Source: a bacterium
Lineage (GTDB): Bacteria; CAIWAD01
DNA length: 64,000 nt
NCBI GenBank assembly: GCA_030429345.1
Contig: JAUIFJ010000002.1
Location: 62,001-126,000, forward strand
Direction of reading: 5' to 3'
In this document: positions 7,205 through 17,616 of the stretch, one piece after another
Layout of the letters: each line of letters begins with the position of its first letter
Position numbering within the stretch: the first letter of the stretch is position 1
Notes under the pieces: model-generated
What the model was told of the DNA's origin: nothing
The model's input: the letters and a program-made list of their open reading frames with translations, nothing else
The model's database searches: none
Made by a program: the position numbers and the translations under genes

Positions 7205-8167
7205 ATGCGCACCCTGATGCTTGCCATCCTGTCCCTTAGCCTATCCGGAGCCGCCATGTCCGACAACGCCCTGCCCGAAATCCGCGAGCTGTGGAACTTC
7301 AGCGACCCCGGCGCCAGCGAAAGCGCCTTTCGCGAAGCCATGTCGCAGGCCGAGGCCGCCGGTGATGCCTTGTATGCCCTAGAACTGAAAACGCAGCTGG
7401 CCCGCACCATGGGGTTGCGCCAGCGTTTCGACGAGGGCCACTCCCTGCTCGACGAGATCGAGCCACTGCTGCCCGCCGAGCCCGCGCTGCTGCATGTGCG
7501 CTATTTCCTGGAACGGGGGCGGTGTTACAACTCCGGAGGCCAGCCGGAAAAGGCGACGCAAGAGTTCCTCAAGGCCGCCGACTTCGGCAAGCGGGTCGGC
7601 AACGATGTGCTGACCATCGACGCCCTGCACATGCTGGGCATTTCGGAGAAGGGGCAGGCGGGCCTGGACTGGAACATGCAGGCCATTCGCGCCGCGGAAG
7701 CCAGCGAGGACATGCGGGCCAAGGGCTGGCTGGGACCGCTCTACAACAATACGGGCTGGACCTGGCACGAGATGGGCGAGTACGAAAAGGCCCTGCAGCT
7801 CTTCGAGCGCTGCGAGGCCTGGCACGCCGGGCGTGAGACAGGGCGGGGCCACTTCATCGCCCGCTGGACCGTTGCCCGCTGCCTGCGCAGCCTGGAGCGT
7901 CACGAGGAGGCCCTGGCGCAACAGCGGGAGCTGGCGGCCGAGATCGCCGCGGGCAAGCAGGAGCCGGACGGCTTCGTCGACGAGGAGATCGGCGAACTGC
8001 TGCTGCTGCAGGGCGACGAAGAGGGCGCAAGGGCCGCCTTCGCCAGGGCCTATCCCGTCCTGTGCGACATCGGCTGGCTCGCAGGCAGCGAGCCGGAGCG
8101 CCTGGACCGCATTGCCGAACTGGCGGGCCTGGAGGCCACACACCGCAAGGATGACGCCGATGAGTAG
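7205..8167 (+). CDS. Exported TPR-repeat protein
   Basis: This 320-residue protein starts MRTLMLAILSLSLSGAAMS, a signal-peptide-like stretch. It is built of helical TPR-like repeats (for example GGQPEKATQEFLKAADFGKR and MGEYEKALQLFERCEAWHA), so it is probably a periplasmic or secreted scaffold; partner unknown. ATG at 7205 is chosen because the in-frame codons upstream (from 7154) spoil the signal peptide. Its stop overlaps the start of the tryptophan dioxygenase gene by 8 bases, so the two are probably co-translated, though no functional link is evident. Confidence 0.8.
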   Translation: MRTLMLAILSLSLSGAAMSDNALPEIRELWNFSDPGASESAFREAMSQAEAAGDALYALELKTQLARTMGLRQRFDEGHSLLDEIEPLLPAEPALLHVRYFLERGRCYNSGGQPEKATQEFLKAADFGKRVGNDVLTIDALHMLGISEKGQAGLDWNMQAIRAAEASEDMRAKGWLGPLYNNTGWTWHEMGEYEKALQLFERCEAWHAGRETGRGHFIARWTVARCLRSLERHEEALAQQRELAAEIAAGKQEPDGFVDEEIGELLLLQGDEEGARAAFARAYPVLCDIGWLAGSEPERLDRIAELAGLEATHRKDDADE

Positions 8168-9281
8168 CACAGAGAAGAAGGCCGGACCCGGCGGCAGCCT
8201 GCCGGAGACCGTCAGCTATTCCGAGTACCTGCGCCTCGACGATTTGCTGGGCGCACAGCAGCCGCGCTGCGAGGCGGCGGGAGTGCCGGCCCACGACGAG
8301 ATGCTGTTCATCATTGTCCACCAGGCCTATGAGCTCTGGTTCAAGCAGGTGCATCACGAACTGGATTCCGTGCTCGCCGCCTTCTCGCGGGAACAGGTGG
8401 ACGAGGCGGGCCTGGGTACGGTGGTGCATCGCCTGGACCGCGTGATCGAGATCCAGCAGCTGCTGGTGCAGCAGATCCGCGTGCTGGAAACGATGACGCC
8501 CCTGGACTTCCTCGATTTCCGCAACCTGCTCTCGACGGCATCGGGCTTTCAGAGCTGGCAGTTCCGCCTGCTGGAGAACAAGCTGGGCCTGCCCGAAGAG
8601 CAGCGGTTGAGATACAGCGAGCGCCGCTATTCCAGCTATTTCCCCGAAGCGATCCGCGGGAAGCTGGAGTCCAGCGAGCGCAACACGACGCTCTTCAGCG
8701 GGGTGCAGGCCTGGCTCGAGCGCACGCCCTTCCTCGAGCTGGGCGATTTCCGCTTCCTGGACGCCTACGCCGCCGCCGCCGAGCGCATGCTGGAGGCCGA
8801 CCGCGAGACCGTGCGCCGAAGCACCCTGATCAGCGACGAGGAACGGCAGGTGCGCCTGAAGATGATCGACGGCACGGCGGCCAATTTCGAATCCGTGATC
8901 CATGCGGACCGGCACGAGGCCCTCGTGAAGGAAGGCCGCCGCTGTCTGTCGCACAAGGCAACGATCGCCGCGCTCTTCATCAACCTCTACCGCGACGAGC
9001 CGATCCTGCAGATGCCCTTCAACCTGCTGCAGGCCCTGGTCGAGATCGACGAGGGGCTGGCCCACTGGCGCAGCCGGCACACGCAGATGGTGCTGCGCAT
9101 GCTGGGCCGCAAGATCGGCACCGGCGGTTCCAGCGGATTTGAGTACCTGCGTGACACGGTGGACAGGCACCGCGTCTTCATGGATTTCTTCGACCTGGCC
9201 ACCTGCCTGATCCCGCGCAGCGAGCTGCCCGAGCTGCCGGAAGGCGTGCGCGAGCAGTTGAGATTCCATTTCAGCGACTAG
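8160..9281 (+). CDS. kynA: Tryptophan 2,3-dioxygenase
   Basis: This heme enzyme opens the indole ring of L-tryptophan to give N-formylkynurenine, the first step of the kynurenine pathway. At 373 residues it is within the family range. Diagnostic segments are SYSEYLRLDDLLGAQ, HDEMLFIIVHQAYELWFKQ (substrate and active-site region with the conserved His) and WRSRHTQMVLRMLGRKIGTG followed by GSSGFEYL, whose His is the expected heme ligand. ATG at 8160 has AAGGA eight bases upstream (8146-8150) and overlaps the preceding stop. No other kynurenine genes are nearby; the flanking TPR and NYN genes suggest a housekeeping neighbourhood, not a catabolic operon. Confidence 0.95.
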   Translation: MSSTEKKAGPGGSLPETVSYSEYLRLDDLLGAQQPRCEAAGVPAHDEMLFIIVHQAYELWFKQVHHELDSVLAAFSREQVDEAGLGTVVHRLDRVIEIQQLLVQQIRVLETMTPLDFLDFRNLLSTASGFQSWQFRLLENKLGLPEEQRLRYSERRYSSYFPEAIRGKLESSERNTTLFSGVQAWLERTPFLELGDFRFLDAYAAAAERMLEADRETVRRSTLISDEERQVRLKMIDGTAANFESVIHADRHEALVKEGRRCLSHKATIAALFINLYRDEPILQMPFNLLQALVEIDEGLAHWRSRHTQMVLRMLGRKIGTGGSSGFEYLRDTVDRHRVFMDFFDLATCLIPRSELPELPEGVREQLRFHFSD

Positions 9282-9338
9282 GGGACCGGGGAGCACGACA
9301 AGAATGGAACACGACGAGGAACCGACGAAAGGAAGTCC

Positions 9339-10114
9339 ATGCTGAAGGCAGGGATCTATCTGGATATCGAGAACCTGGTCCGCTGCGGCGGCCGGGGCAT
9401 GAGATACCGCGTGGTCAAGGACCTGGTCGAGGCCCAGGGCGCGACCGTGCTGCGCTTCAACGCCTATCTGGCCGTCGACGAGGACCGCGAGAAGCAGGAC
9501 GGCGAGTACCGCCGGCGCAGCGAGGAGTACCGCAACGTGATCCGCCGCATGGGGTGTCACATTGTCCCCAAGAAGGTGCGCCGCTTCCGGGACACCGACG
9601 GCAACGAGATCGTCAAGGCCAACGCCGACCTGGATTTGGCCGTCGATGCCCTGCTGCAGGCGGAGAACCTGGACATGATCCTGCTCGGCACCGGCGACGG
9701 GGATTTCCTGCGCCTGGTGCGCGCCCTGCAGACGAAGGGCCGGCGGGTGGACCTGCTCAGTTTCGCCAACACCAGCCGCGAACTGCGCGAGGAAGTGGAT
9801 CGCCACTTCAACGGCATGCTGGTGCCGGGCCTGCTGCCCCAGCCGGAGACGGCCAGCGAGCGTATGCGGGGCATCCTGCACGCGGCCGTGGAGGAGAAGG
9901 GCTTCGGCTTCATTACCGCCCCGACCGGCCTCGGGCCGGAGGATGTGCGTGACGACATCTTCCTGCATGTGACCGACATCGACATGGCCGGCGGACCTCC
10001 GATGAATCCCGCCGAGTTCAGCTACCTGAAGACCCGCGAGCGCGTGCTCGACTTCCGCCTGGAGGAACAGGAGGACGGCAAGGTCAAGGCCGTCGACGTG
10101 CGGGTCCTGTCCTC

Positions 10115-10118
<4 letters not shown>
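9339..10118 (+). CDS. NYN-domain (LabA/DUF88-like) ribonuclease fused to a cold-shock-like domain
   Basis: This protein has 259 residues. The N-terminal ~165 carry a PIN-like NYN fold with acidic residues in the usual places: YLDIENL (Asp9), [22 protein letters not shown] and [11 protein letters not shown]. The last ~85 residues ([49 protein letters not shown]) follow the G...GFGFI...DIFLH...V.F pattern of a cold-shock/OB domain and should bind single-stranded nucleic acid. The combination suggests an RNA-binding nuclease. AAAGGAAG precedes the ATG. Its stop overlaps the GTG start of recQ by 4 bases, so the two are coupled. Confidence 0.85.
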
Positions 10119-12340
<2,222 letters not shown>

Positions 12341-12433
12341 CCGTGCGCCGTTTCGCTCCTGCATTCCGTGAAGTACTTTTTGCGCGACTCATCCAGTCGG
12401 CAGCGATTCAGCCACTCAAGCAGAGATCCCCAG

Positions 12434-12958
12434 ATGAATTCTTCCATTTTCTACGGCGTAGGCATGGCGGCCCTGATCGCCCTCAATGCCCAGTTGACCT
12501 TTGATCCCCTGCCCAGCGAGCAGGCGGGCAGCCTGCTGGCGCCCCTTCTCGTGCTGGCCGTTGTCTTCTTCATGGTCTTCATGGGCATACGCGGCGAGCG
12601 CAACCGGGCAGGGGGACTCAGCTTTGCCGCAGCCATGAAGCGCGGCCTGGCCATCGGCGCCGTCGGCGGCGTCTTGACCGGAGCCTATTTCTGGTACTAC
12701 TTCTCGATCGTCAATCCCCAGTTCACCCCGGCCCTGCTTGCGCAGCAGGAAGCCCGCTTCCTGGCCGACTCGCTTGCCGCGGGAGAGATCGAATCCCGGC
12801 TGGCCGTGTTGCAGCGCCAGTTCTCGCCGGGCGGACAGTTCTTCAGCAACATGGCCAGCGTGCTCTTCTTCTCGCTGATCTTCTCGATCCTCTCCTCCTT
12901 CCTGCTCACCCGGGGCTTCCGCGAGATCGCCGATCGGCCTCGTGACACAGACGCGTGA
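12434..12958 (+). CDS. DUF4199-family membrane protein
   Basis: This 174-residue inner-membrane protein has about four hydrophobic helices (starting MNSSIFYGVGMAALIALNAQ, then LLAPLLVLAVVFFMVFMGIR, AIGAVGGVLTGAYFWYYF and a C-terminal VLFFSLIFSILSSFLLTRGF). The layout, with a soluble loop bearing NPQFTPALLAQQEARFLADS before the last helix, fits DUF4199, which is common in Bacteroidota-like genomes and has no known function. The ATG at 12434 is preferred because it begins just before the first helix. The stop overlaps the GTG of the next gene by 4 bases. Confidence 0.78.
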   Translation: MNSSIFYGVGMAALIALNAQLTFDPLPSEQAGSLLAPLLVLAVVFFMVFMGIRGERNRAGGLSFAAAMKRGLAIGAVGGVLTGAYFWYYFSIVNPQFTPALLAQQEARFLADSLAAGEIESRLAVLQRQFSPGGQFFSNMASVLFFSLIFSILSSFLLTRGFREIADRPRDTDA

Positions 12959-13821
12959 GCGAGTCCCTGCTTCACCGCCAGCTCAAGGAGCGCTACGCCC
13001 CGGGGGACGGCATTCGCGAACAGGCGCTGGACCAGTACCGGATCGACGCCGTCGAGGCCGGCGGCCGCCTGGTGGAGATCCAGACCGCGAACTTCGGCGC
13101 CATCGCCCCCAAGCTGCGCAGGCTGTTGAAGAAGCACAGCGTGCTGCTCGTGCATCCGATCTGCGTGAGACGCTGGATCCGCAAGGGCGAGGGGCCTCGC
13201 CGCAAGAGCCCGCTGGCCGGGCGCTGGGAGCAGGTCTTCGCCGAGCTGGTCCACATGCCGACCCTGATCGGCGAGTCCGGCCTTGAGCTCGACGTGCTGC
13301 TGACGGAGGAGGAGGAGCTGCGCGAGGACCGCCCCCCCCGCCGGCGGCGCGCGAAGCCGCACAAGGTGCTCGAGCGCAGCCTCTGCGAAGTACAAAGCGT
13401 CTACCGCTTCCGCACTCCCCAGGACCTGCTGCTCGCGCTGCCGGAGGGCCTGCCGCCCTGGTTCACCAGCCGCGGCCTGAGCCAGGCCGCCGGCATGGAC
13501 GAGGACCTGTCCCGCCAGGTCCTGTATACGCTGCGCGCCCTCGAACTGGTCGAGGACGGCGGCAAGCTGGGCGGGCACATTCTCTACGGCCGCCCCGGCG
13601 CGGGATCCCCGTCGCCGGAGGACAAGCTGCGCGTGGAGTTGCGCGAACTCCGTCGCGGCGACTGGCTGCGCTATCGCCGGAAACTGGAAAAACTCTTTCC
13701 GGAGGACTGGCAGCGGCGATTGCAGCACGAGGAGGCCATCGAGGAACTCTCCGACCTCCTGCGCGAGGATCCGGCCCTGCTGCTGGACTGCCTGCGCCGG
13801 GCACGGAGGAAGTCGGGGTAG
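12955..13821 (+). CDS. Hypothetical protein with a PD-(D/E)XK nuclease-like N-terminus
   Basis: I do not recognise a named family. The 288-residue soluble protein begins at GTG 12955, overlapping the DUF4199 stop. Residues 1-75 (REQALDQYRIDAVEAGGRL, then VEIQTANFGAIAPKLRRLLK, LLVHPI) resemble the E...D...ExQ core of PD-(D/E)XK nucleases: Asp31, then Glu-Ile-Gln near 41-43, then a helix and a buried strand. The rest is highly charged, with a basic RPPRRRRAKPHK linker, a winged-helix-like segment (PWFTSRGLSQAAGMDEDLSR ... LYTLRALELVEDGG) and a helical tail rich in Arg and Leu. A DNA- or RNA-acting role is plausible but not shown. Confidence 0.6.
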   Translation: MSESLLHRQLKERYAPGDGIREQALDQYRIDAVEAGGRLVEIQTANFGAIAPKLRRLLKKHSVLLVHPICVRRWIRKGEGPRRKSPLAGRWEQVFAELVHMPTLIGESGLELDVLLTEEEELREDRPPRRRRAKPHKVLERSLCEVQSVYRFRTPQDLLLALPEGLPPWFTSRGLSQAAGMDEDLSRQVLYTLRALELVEDGGKLGGHILYGRPGAGSPSPEDKLRVELRELRRGDWLRYRRKLEKLFPEDWQRRLQHEEAIEELSDLLREDPALLLDCLRRARRKSG

Positions 13822-14006
13822 AGCGCGACTCGCCCGGGTGATCCACATTCCTTTTCCTGTCGACGGTTCTGTACACTCCGCCCCTTCCGGGGATCCGTCC
13901 GGGTGGTGTGACACTGTGATACGTATTGTACTGTTTCGTCCTGGATTCTCTTTTCCTGCAACCCCGACTCGCGTAGATTTTCCTTGAATGGTCCGGGAAC
14001 CGGTAT
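13822..14006. other. Intergenic region before the transposase locus, no gene seen
   Basis: No ORF with coding character, terminator or convincing promoter is visible between the nuclease-like gene and the first REP hairpin. It contains a short GTGTGACACTGTGATAC stretch near 13907-13922. Confidence 0.5.
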
Positions 14007-14053
14007 CTGCAGGTGAAACCTGCAGCCATCATTGGTCGGCCGTTGCACGGCCG
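14007..14053 (+). repeat. Bipartite REP element (single copy upstream of the transposase gene)
   Basis: This 47-nt unit contains hairpin A CTGCAGGTGAAACCTGCAG (14007-14025; 8-bp stem, GAA loop), a 9-nt linker, and hairpin B within GTCGGCCGTTGCACGGCCG (14035-14053; 7-bp stem, TGC loop). The same 47-nt arrangement recurs four more times downstream of the transposase gene, with only the linker varying freely. Confidence 0.9.
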
Positions 14054-14108
14054 TTTCAGTTGAAGGCCTGGAGCGCAGTTAAACAGTCGAAGTCGGGAGA
14101 ACAGTTCG

Positions 14109-14591
14109 TTGAGCAGCTATCTTCAGTGTTACCTGCATATCGTGTTTTCGACAAAATACCGTCGGCCCTGGCTTCTGAACAAGAGACAGGAGCGTCTCTT
14201 CGGGTTCATGGCTGGCATCTTGAAGGACTGTGGTGGCAAGGGTATTCTGATCGGCGGGATGCCTGACCATGTTCACATTCGAATGATGTTATCGTCATTG
14301 CAGTCAATCGGTAAAACCGTGATGCATACGAAAGGCAGGTCTTCTTCCTGGTTCAAGGCCCAGTTTCCTGAGGCACCTGAATTCCAATGGCAGAAGGGGT
14401 TTGCAGCCTTTTCCTTTGAAGCCAGATCTTTCGATCGTATTACACGATACATTCAAAACCAGGAATCTCATCACTCGAAGAAGGGCTTCGTCGACGAGTA
14501 TGTCGATCTTCTTGTAGAGCACAATATCCCCTACGATCCGAATAACCTGTTCGAAGATGAAGAGGACGAGGAGAGTGGATTAGGATATTGA
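14109..14591 (+). CDS. tnpA: IS200/RAYT-type Y1 (HUH) transposase
   Basis: This 160-residue single-strand transposase of the Y1_Tnp family has an HUH pair at His54 and His56 (MPDHVHIRMM) and catalytic Tyr114 in ITRYIQNQESHH. The acidic tail (NNLFEDEEDEESGLGY) follows the catalytic domain. The TTG start at 14109 has GGGAGA eight bases upstream (14095-14100). The gene is less GC-rich than its neighbours and lies between one bipartite REP (14007-14053) and two REPINs (14606-14714, 14804-14912), which are the expected substrates of a REP-associated transposase. It appears intact. Whether it moves itself or only the repeats cannot be told from one locus. Confidence 0.93.
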   Translation: MSSYLQCYLHIVFSTKYRRPWLLNKRQERLFGFMAGILKDCGGKGILIGGMPDHVHIRMMLSSLQSIGKTVMHTKGRSSSWFKAQFPEAPEFQWQKGFAAFSFEARSFDRITRYIQNQESHHSKKGFVDEYVDLLVEHNIPYDPNNLFEDEEDEESGLGY

Positions 14592-14605
14592 GTTGATCGA
14601 GTAGA

Positions 14606-14714
14606 CTGCAGGTGAAACCTGCAGCGATTTTTAGTCGGCCGTTGCACGGCCGATTTATTGTATCCAACGGCCGTGCAACGGCCGACCAAAGTTAGCTGCA
14701 TGTGAAACATGCAG
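14606..14714. repeat. REPIN copy 1 (two bipartite REPs in inverted orientation)
   Basis: The left REP is 14606-14652 and the right, inverted REP is 14668-14714, each 47 nt, separated by 15 nt. Order: hairpin A (14606-14624), hairpin B, inverted hairpin B, hairpin A variant CTGCATGTGAAACATGCAG (14696-14714). The change from CTGCAGGT to CTGCATGT is matched by ACCTGCAG to ACATGCAG, so the stem is kept. Confidence 0.92.
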
Positions 14715-14803
14715 GGTTGATTTCCCAAAGACACCCCCCACCATCGAATCCAATCAAACCCGACGAATCAATCCCTTCCTATGAGGATGTTTCGTCCTTG
14801 GAT

Positions 14804-14912
14804 CTTCAGGTGAAACCTGCAGAAAGTGTTCGTCGGCCGTTGCACGGCCGATTCATTGAATCAACCGGCCGTGCAACGGCCGACCAAAGTCAGCTGCATG
14901 TGAAACATGCAG
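14804..14912. repeat. REPIN copy 2
   Basis: This has the same 109-nt layout as REPIN copy 1: left REP 14804-14850 (hairpin A begins CTTCAGGT, one stem mismatch), 15-nt spacer, inverted right REP 14866-14912 with the CTGCATGT variant. It lies in direct orientation to copy 1, with 89 nt between them that hold no gene. Confidence 0.92.
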
Positions 14913-14956
14913 GGTTCTTTACGAAACAAAAACAGAATCGAGAAGACCCCCCCAGT

Positions 14957-15601
14957 TCAGGGATGCCCCAACAACACATCCAGCCCCAAGTCCCCCTGCA
15001 GGCTGCCCCGCCCCTTGTCCACGCCCCAGATGTCGGACTGGACGAAACCGATCGTGATGTGGAAGTCCTGGGCGGCGGGATCGAAGGTATCACGATCGAG
15101 CTGGAAGACATCGGCCAGGTCCCGGCGCAGGGCGAGCAGGTCCGGGGAATCGACCACCAGGAAGAAAGTCTGCTTGAGCAGGTCCCTCGCGCTGCCGACG
15201 CCGAGCACCTGCCAGCGCGCGGCCTCGAGTTTCGGAAGGGCGTAGGCCTCCAGGGCCTCGATGGGAATGCCCGCCTGCTCGCGGATGCTCTGTGCCTCCG
15301 GAGGAGTGATCACCGTGATGTGGGACTCGCCGCGGTCCTGGAGTTCAATGCCTCGAATGTGCTCGATGCCGGCGACCAGTTTCTGCACGGCCTCATGTGA
15401 GACCGGCAGGGCCAGCCATCCAGGACTCCCGCCGTCGGCCGGGTGTGAGACGAAGTCCTGCGGAAGATGCAGCTCGACCAGCCAGCGCGCCAGTCCGGGT
15501 TCGGCCTGGACTTCCGGCGGAAGCGCTGTCTCCTGCGGGCGCGGGGGGTGGGTGCAGGCCAGCAGCCCGCAGAGCAGCAGGAAAGGCAGCAGGACCTTCA
15601 C
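14957..15601 (-). CDS. Lipoprotein with a 2H-phosphoesterase-like fold
   Basis: This 214-residue exported protein has a lipobox-type signal (MKVLLPFLLLCGLLAC, Cys16). Two H-x-T-x motifs, HITVITPPE (near residue 94) and HITIGF (near 182), spaced about 90 residues apart, define the 2H phosphoesterase superfamily, whose members cleave cyclic phosphodiester or 2'-5' bonds. A cell-envelope lipoprotein version is unusual; its substrate is unknown. The GTG start overlaps the upstream stop by 4 bases (GTGA), so it is coupled to the DUF885-like gene. Confidence 0.75.
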   Translation of the reverse strand: MKVLLPFLLLCGLLACTHPPRPQETALPPEVQAEPGLARWLVELHLPQDFVSHPADGGSPGWLALPVSHEAVQKLVAGIEHIRGIELQDRGESHITVITPPEAQSIREQAGIPIEALEAYALPKLEAARWQVLGVGSARDLLKQTFFLVVDSPDLLALRRDLADVFQLDRDTFDPAAQDFHITIGFVQSDIWGVDKGRGSLQGDLGLDVLLGHP

Positions 15602-17592
15602 TGCGGTCCATCCTTTGTGGAAGAGTTCTCGCTGGTCCTTGCCGCCACTGTTTCCGAAGAGGGAAGAGGGGCGGTCGAAGGGGAGTCATTCGCGACGACT
15701 TCCGCCTGTTCTTCATCCACCTCCGCCGCAGGGTGATCCGCTTCCTCGCCGGGTGTCTTATTCGCCACGGGCGCTTCGGTCTTCAGCGAGGGATCGTCGA
15801 ATTCCTGCCCCGCTTCCAGGTCTTCCAGATTGATCCGGCCAAGGGCCGCCAGCTGCTGTTCCACCGACTGCATCAGTTCGCTTGAGTTCTCCCGGGTGAT
15901 CTGCGGAATCGGCTGCGGAAGCGCCTTGCTGCTGCGCGAACCGGCTTCCAGATCTTCGCCGAAGGTCTCCAGCCAACTTGCCGGCAGGTCGGCGACACGG
16001 GACAGGGCTTCCAGCACGGCCGCCGGGTCCGCTGCCGTTTCGCCGCGTCGCGCCAGGGCCTTGGCCAGGGAGTTCAGCGCCGAGCGCCGTTCCCATGCCT
16101 GCAGGAAACGTCCGGCCTCCCGCTGAATGTGCGTGAGTCGCTTGCGGGCCAACCAGTCGGGCATGCCCTGTCGCAGAAGCTCCAGGCAGCCCTCCTCGTC
16201 GAGTTGCTCCGTGTGCCAGGCCAGGTCGGCGCGGGCGCAGAGCAGGTCGCGCGCTTCTTCCTGTTCCAGGAATATGCGGTGCCGGCCGTCTCCCGCCCCG
16301 CTGAACAGCAGGTTGGCCAGCCGCGGAGCAAGGGAGGCCCAGCCATCCAGGTCGCTTTCCCGGCGCAGCAGGCGACGCAGCGGCGTTGCTTCCGCGAAAC
16401 GCAGCAGCCAGAGTCTTCCCGGCAGGGCTTCCCGCAGCAGGTGGATCTTCATGGAGGCCGTGTTGCGATCTCCGGTCCAGGCTTCCTGGTCCTTCAGCGG
16501 CTGCCCGTCCAGTTCCGGAGCGCGAAGGGTGCCTCCCTCGCCGCAGCGGGGATCCGCCCGCCATTCGCCGAACTGCGAGCAGGACATCCAGGAGAGGACC
16601 GGGCAGGGGGATTCCGGAATCAGTTCACACTGCCGCAACCCCTTGTGCAGGGCGCGAAGCTGATCGTTCTGGTAGCTCTGCCAGTGTTCCAGGCGCGGCG
16701 TGTCCAGGCTGAGCTGTTCCAGGCAGTCGCGGGCCACGTCCTCCGCCTCGCCGCGCAGGGCGTAGCGCTTGCCCAGCTGACCCAGCAGCTGCCGCAGGCG
16801 GTCCCTGCGCTTGTTGGAACTGCGCTCCAGACGTTGACGGATCCGTTCGGGCTGCCAGCGCGTCGGGGCTTCGGCTTCCCAGAGCAGGCCCATGGCGTCG
16901 GTCCCCACAGGAGCCGGCCGGCGCTCTCGGACCAGCTGGAGGCCCAGTTCCCGCAGCTGGCCTTGTGCGCGGGGGCGTTCGCGACGCAGCAGCGCCAGGC
17001 CTTCGTCGGAAGCGGCCAGCGCCTCTTCGGCCTCGACCTCCAGCCAGCGCTCAAGATGCGCCAGGCCTGCGACCAGGGTGTCCGTGCTGGCTTTCGGGTC
17101 CAGCGCGCCCAGCGCGGCTTCGCTAAAGGCCGGCAGCGCCTGCAGCCGTTGGACCAGGGCGCCGGCGCGTTCGACGCGGCTGCCTGGCAGGCAGTCGAGC
17201 ACACTCTGCAGCCCGCATTCCAGCACCCGGTAGAACTCCTCCGGCTGCAAGGGGGCGGACAGAACACGCAGCTCCCTGTCCAGCAAGTGAAGCAATGCCG
17301 CTTCACCGGGGACGGTTCCCTGCTCCTCGCCCAGCAGGCCGGCCAGTTCCTCCCGCTGCGCCTGCAGGCTTTCGCGAAGCGTCTGGCGTCCTTCAGCACT
17401 CAAATCCGGCCATTTGCCGGCCCAGGAGGCATCCCCTTCGCGTGTGGCGCGATGCGGCCAGGCGCGGGACAGTTGACGGCCCAGGCGATCCAGCAGATGC
17501 CCGGTGGAGAGGTCGGAATTGCTCATGGAATCCGTGTTGCTATAGGACGGGTGTGCCGCAACCTGTTGCGGCAGATTCACCATAGGCCTCAA
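15598..17592 (-). CDS. DUF885-like protein with lost metal ligands
   Basis: This large protein (up to 664 residues) has a mainly helical body. The C-terminal half follows the DUF885 metallopeptidase-like pattern, but the HEaxPGH motif reads REALPGR (in IHLLREALPGRLWLLRF) and EGWalYaE reads DGWASLAPR, so the zinc-binding histidines are gone and catalysis is unlikely. The last ~110 residues are an acidic, low-complexity, Ser/Thr/Glu-rich tail. No signal peptide is obvious. The start is uncertain: ATG at 17592, ATG at 17583 (MVNLPQQ) or ATG at 17526 (MSNSDLS). Its stop overlaps the 2H lipoprotein gene. Confidence 0.65.
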   Translation of the reverse strand: MRPMVNLPQQVAAHPSYSNTDSMSNSDLSTGHLLDRLGRQLSRAWPHRATREGDASWAGKWPDLSAEGRQTLRESLQAQREELAGLLGEEQGTVPGEAALLHLLDRELRVLSAPLQPEEFYRVLECGLQSVLDCLPGSRVERAGALVQRLQALPAFSEAALGALDPKASTDTLVAGLAHLERWLEVEAEEALAASDEGLALLRRERPRAQGQLRELGLQLVRERRPAPVGTDAMGLLWEAEAPTRWQPERIRQRLERSSNKRRDRLRQLLGQLGKRYALRGEAEDVARDCLEQLSLDTPRLEHWQSYQNDQLRALHKGLRQCELIPESPCPVLSWMSCSQFGEWRADPRCGEGGTLRAPELDGQPLKDQEAWTGDRNTASMKIHLLREALPGRLWLLRFAEATPLRRLLRRESDLDGWASLAPRLANLLFSGAGDGRHRIFLEQEEARDLLCARADLAWHTEQLDEEGCLELLRQGMPDWLARKRLTHIQREAGRFLQAWERRSALNSLAKALARRGETAADPAAVLEALSRVADLPASWLETFGEDLEAGSRSSKALPQPIPQITRENSSELMQSVEQQLAALGRINLEDLEAGQEFDDPSLKTEAPVANKTPGEEADHPAAEVDEEQAEVVANDSPSTAPLPSSETVAARTSENSSTKDGPQ

Positions 17593-17616
17593 TGTACTAC
17601 CGCTGAATCGGGCAGT

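Noticed and set aside
13822-14108. Hidden tRNA or small gene in intergenic regions (also 25501-25960 and 31159-31452)
   Set aside because: No cloverleaf arms, no CCA end and no ORF with a ribosome-binding site or family motif were visible.
14007-14912. Regular hairpin repeats as a possible CRISPR array
   Set aside because: Units are inverted pairs with short, unequal gaps, not direct repeats with uniform spacers, and a Y1 transposase, not cas genes, is adjacent.
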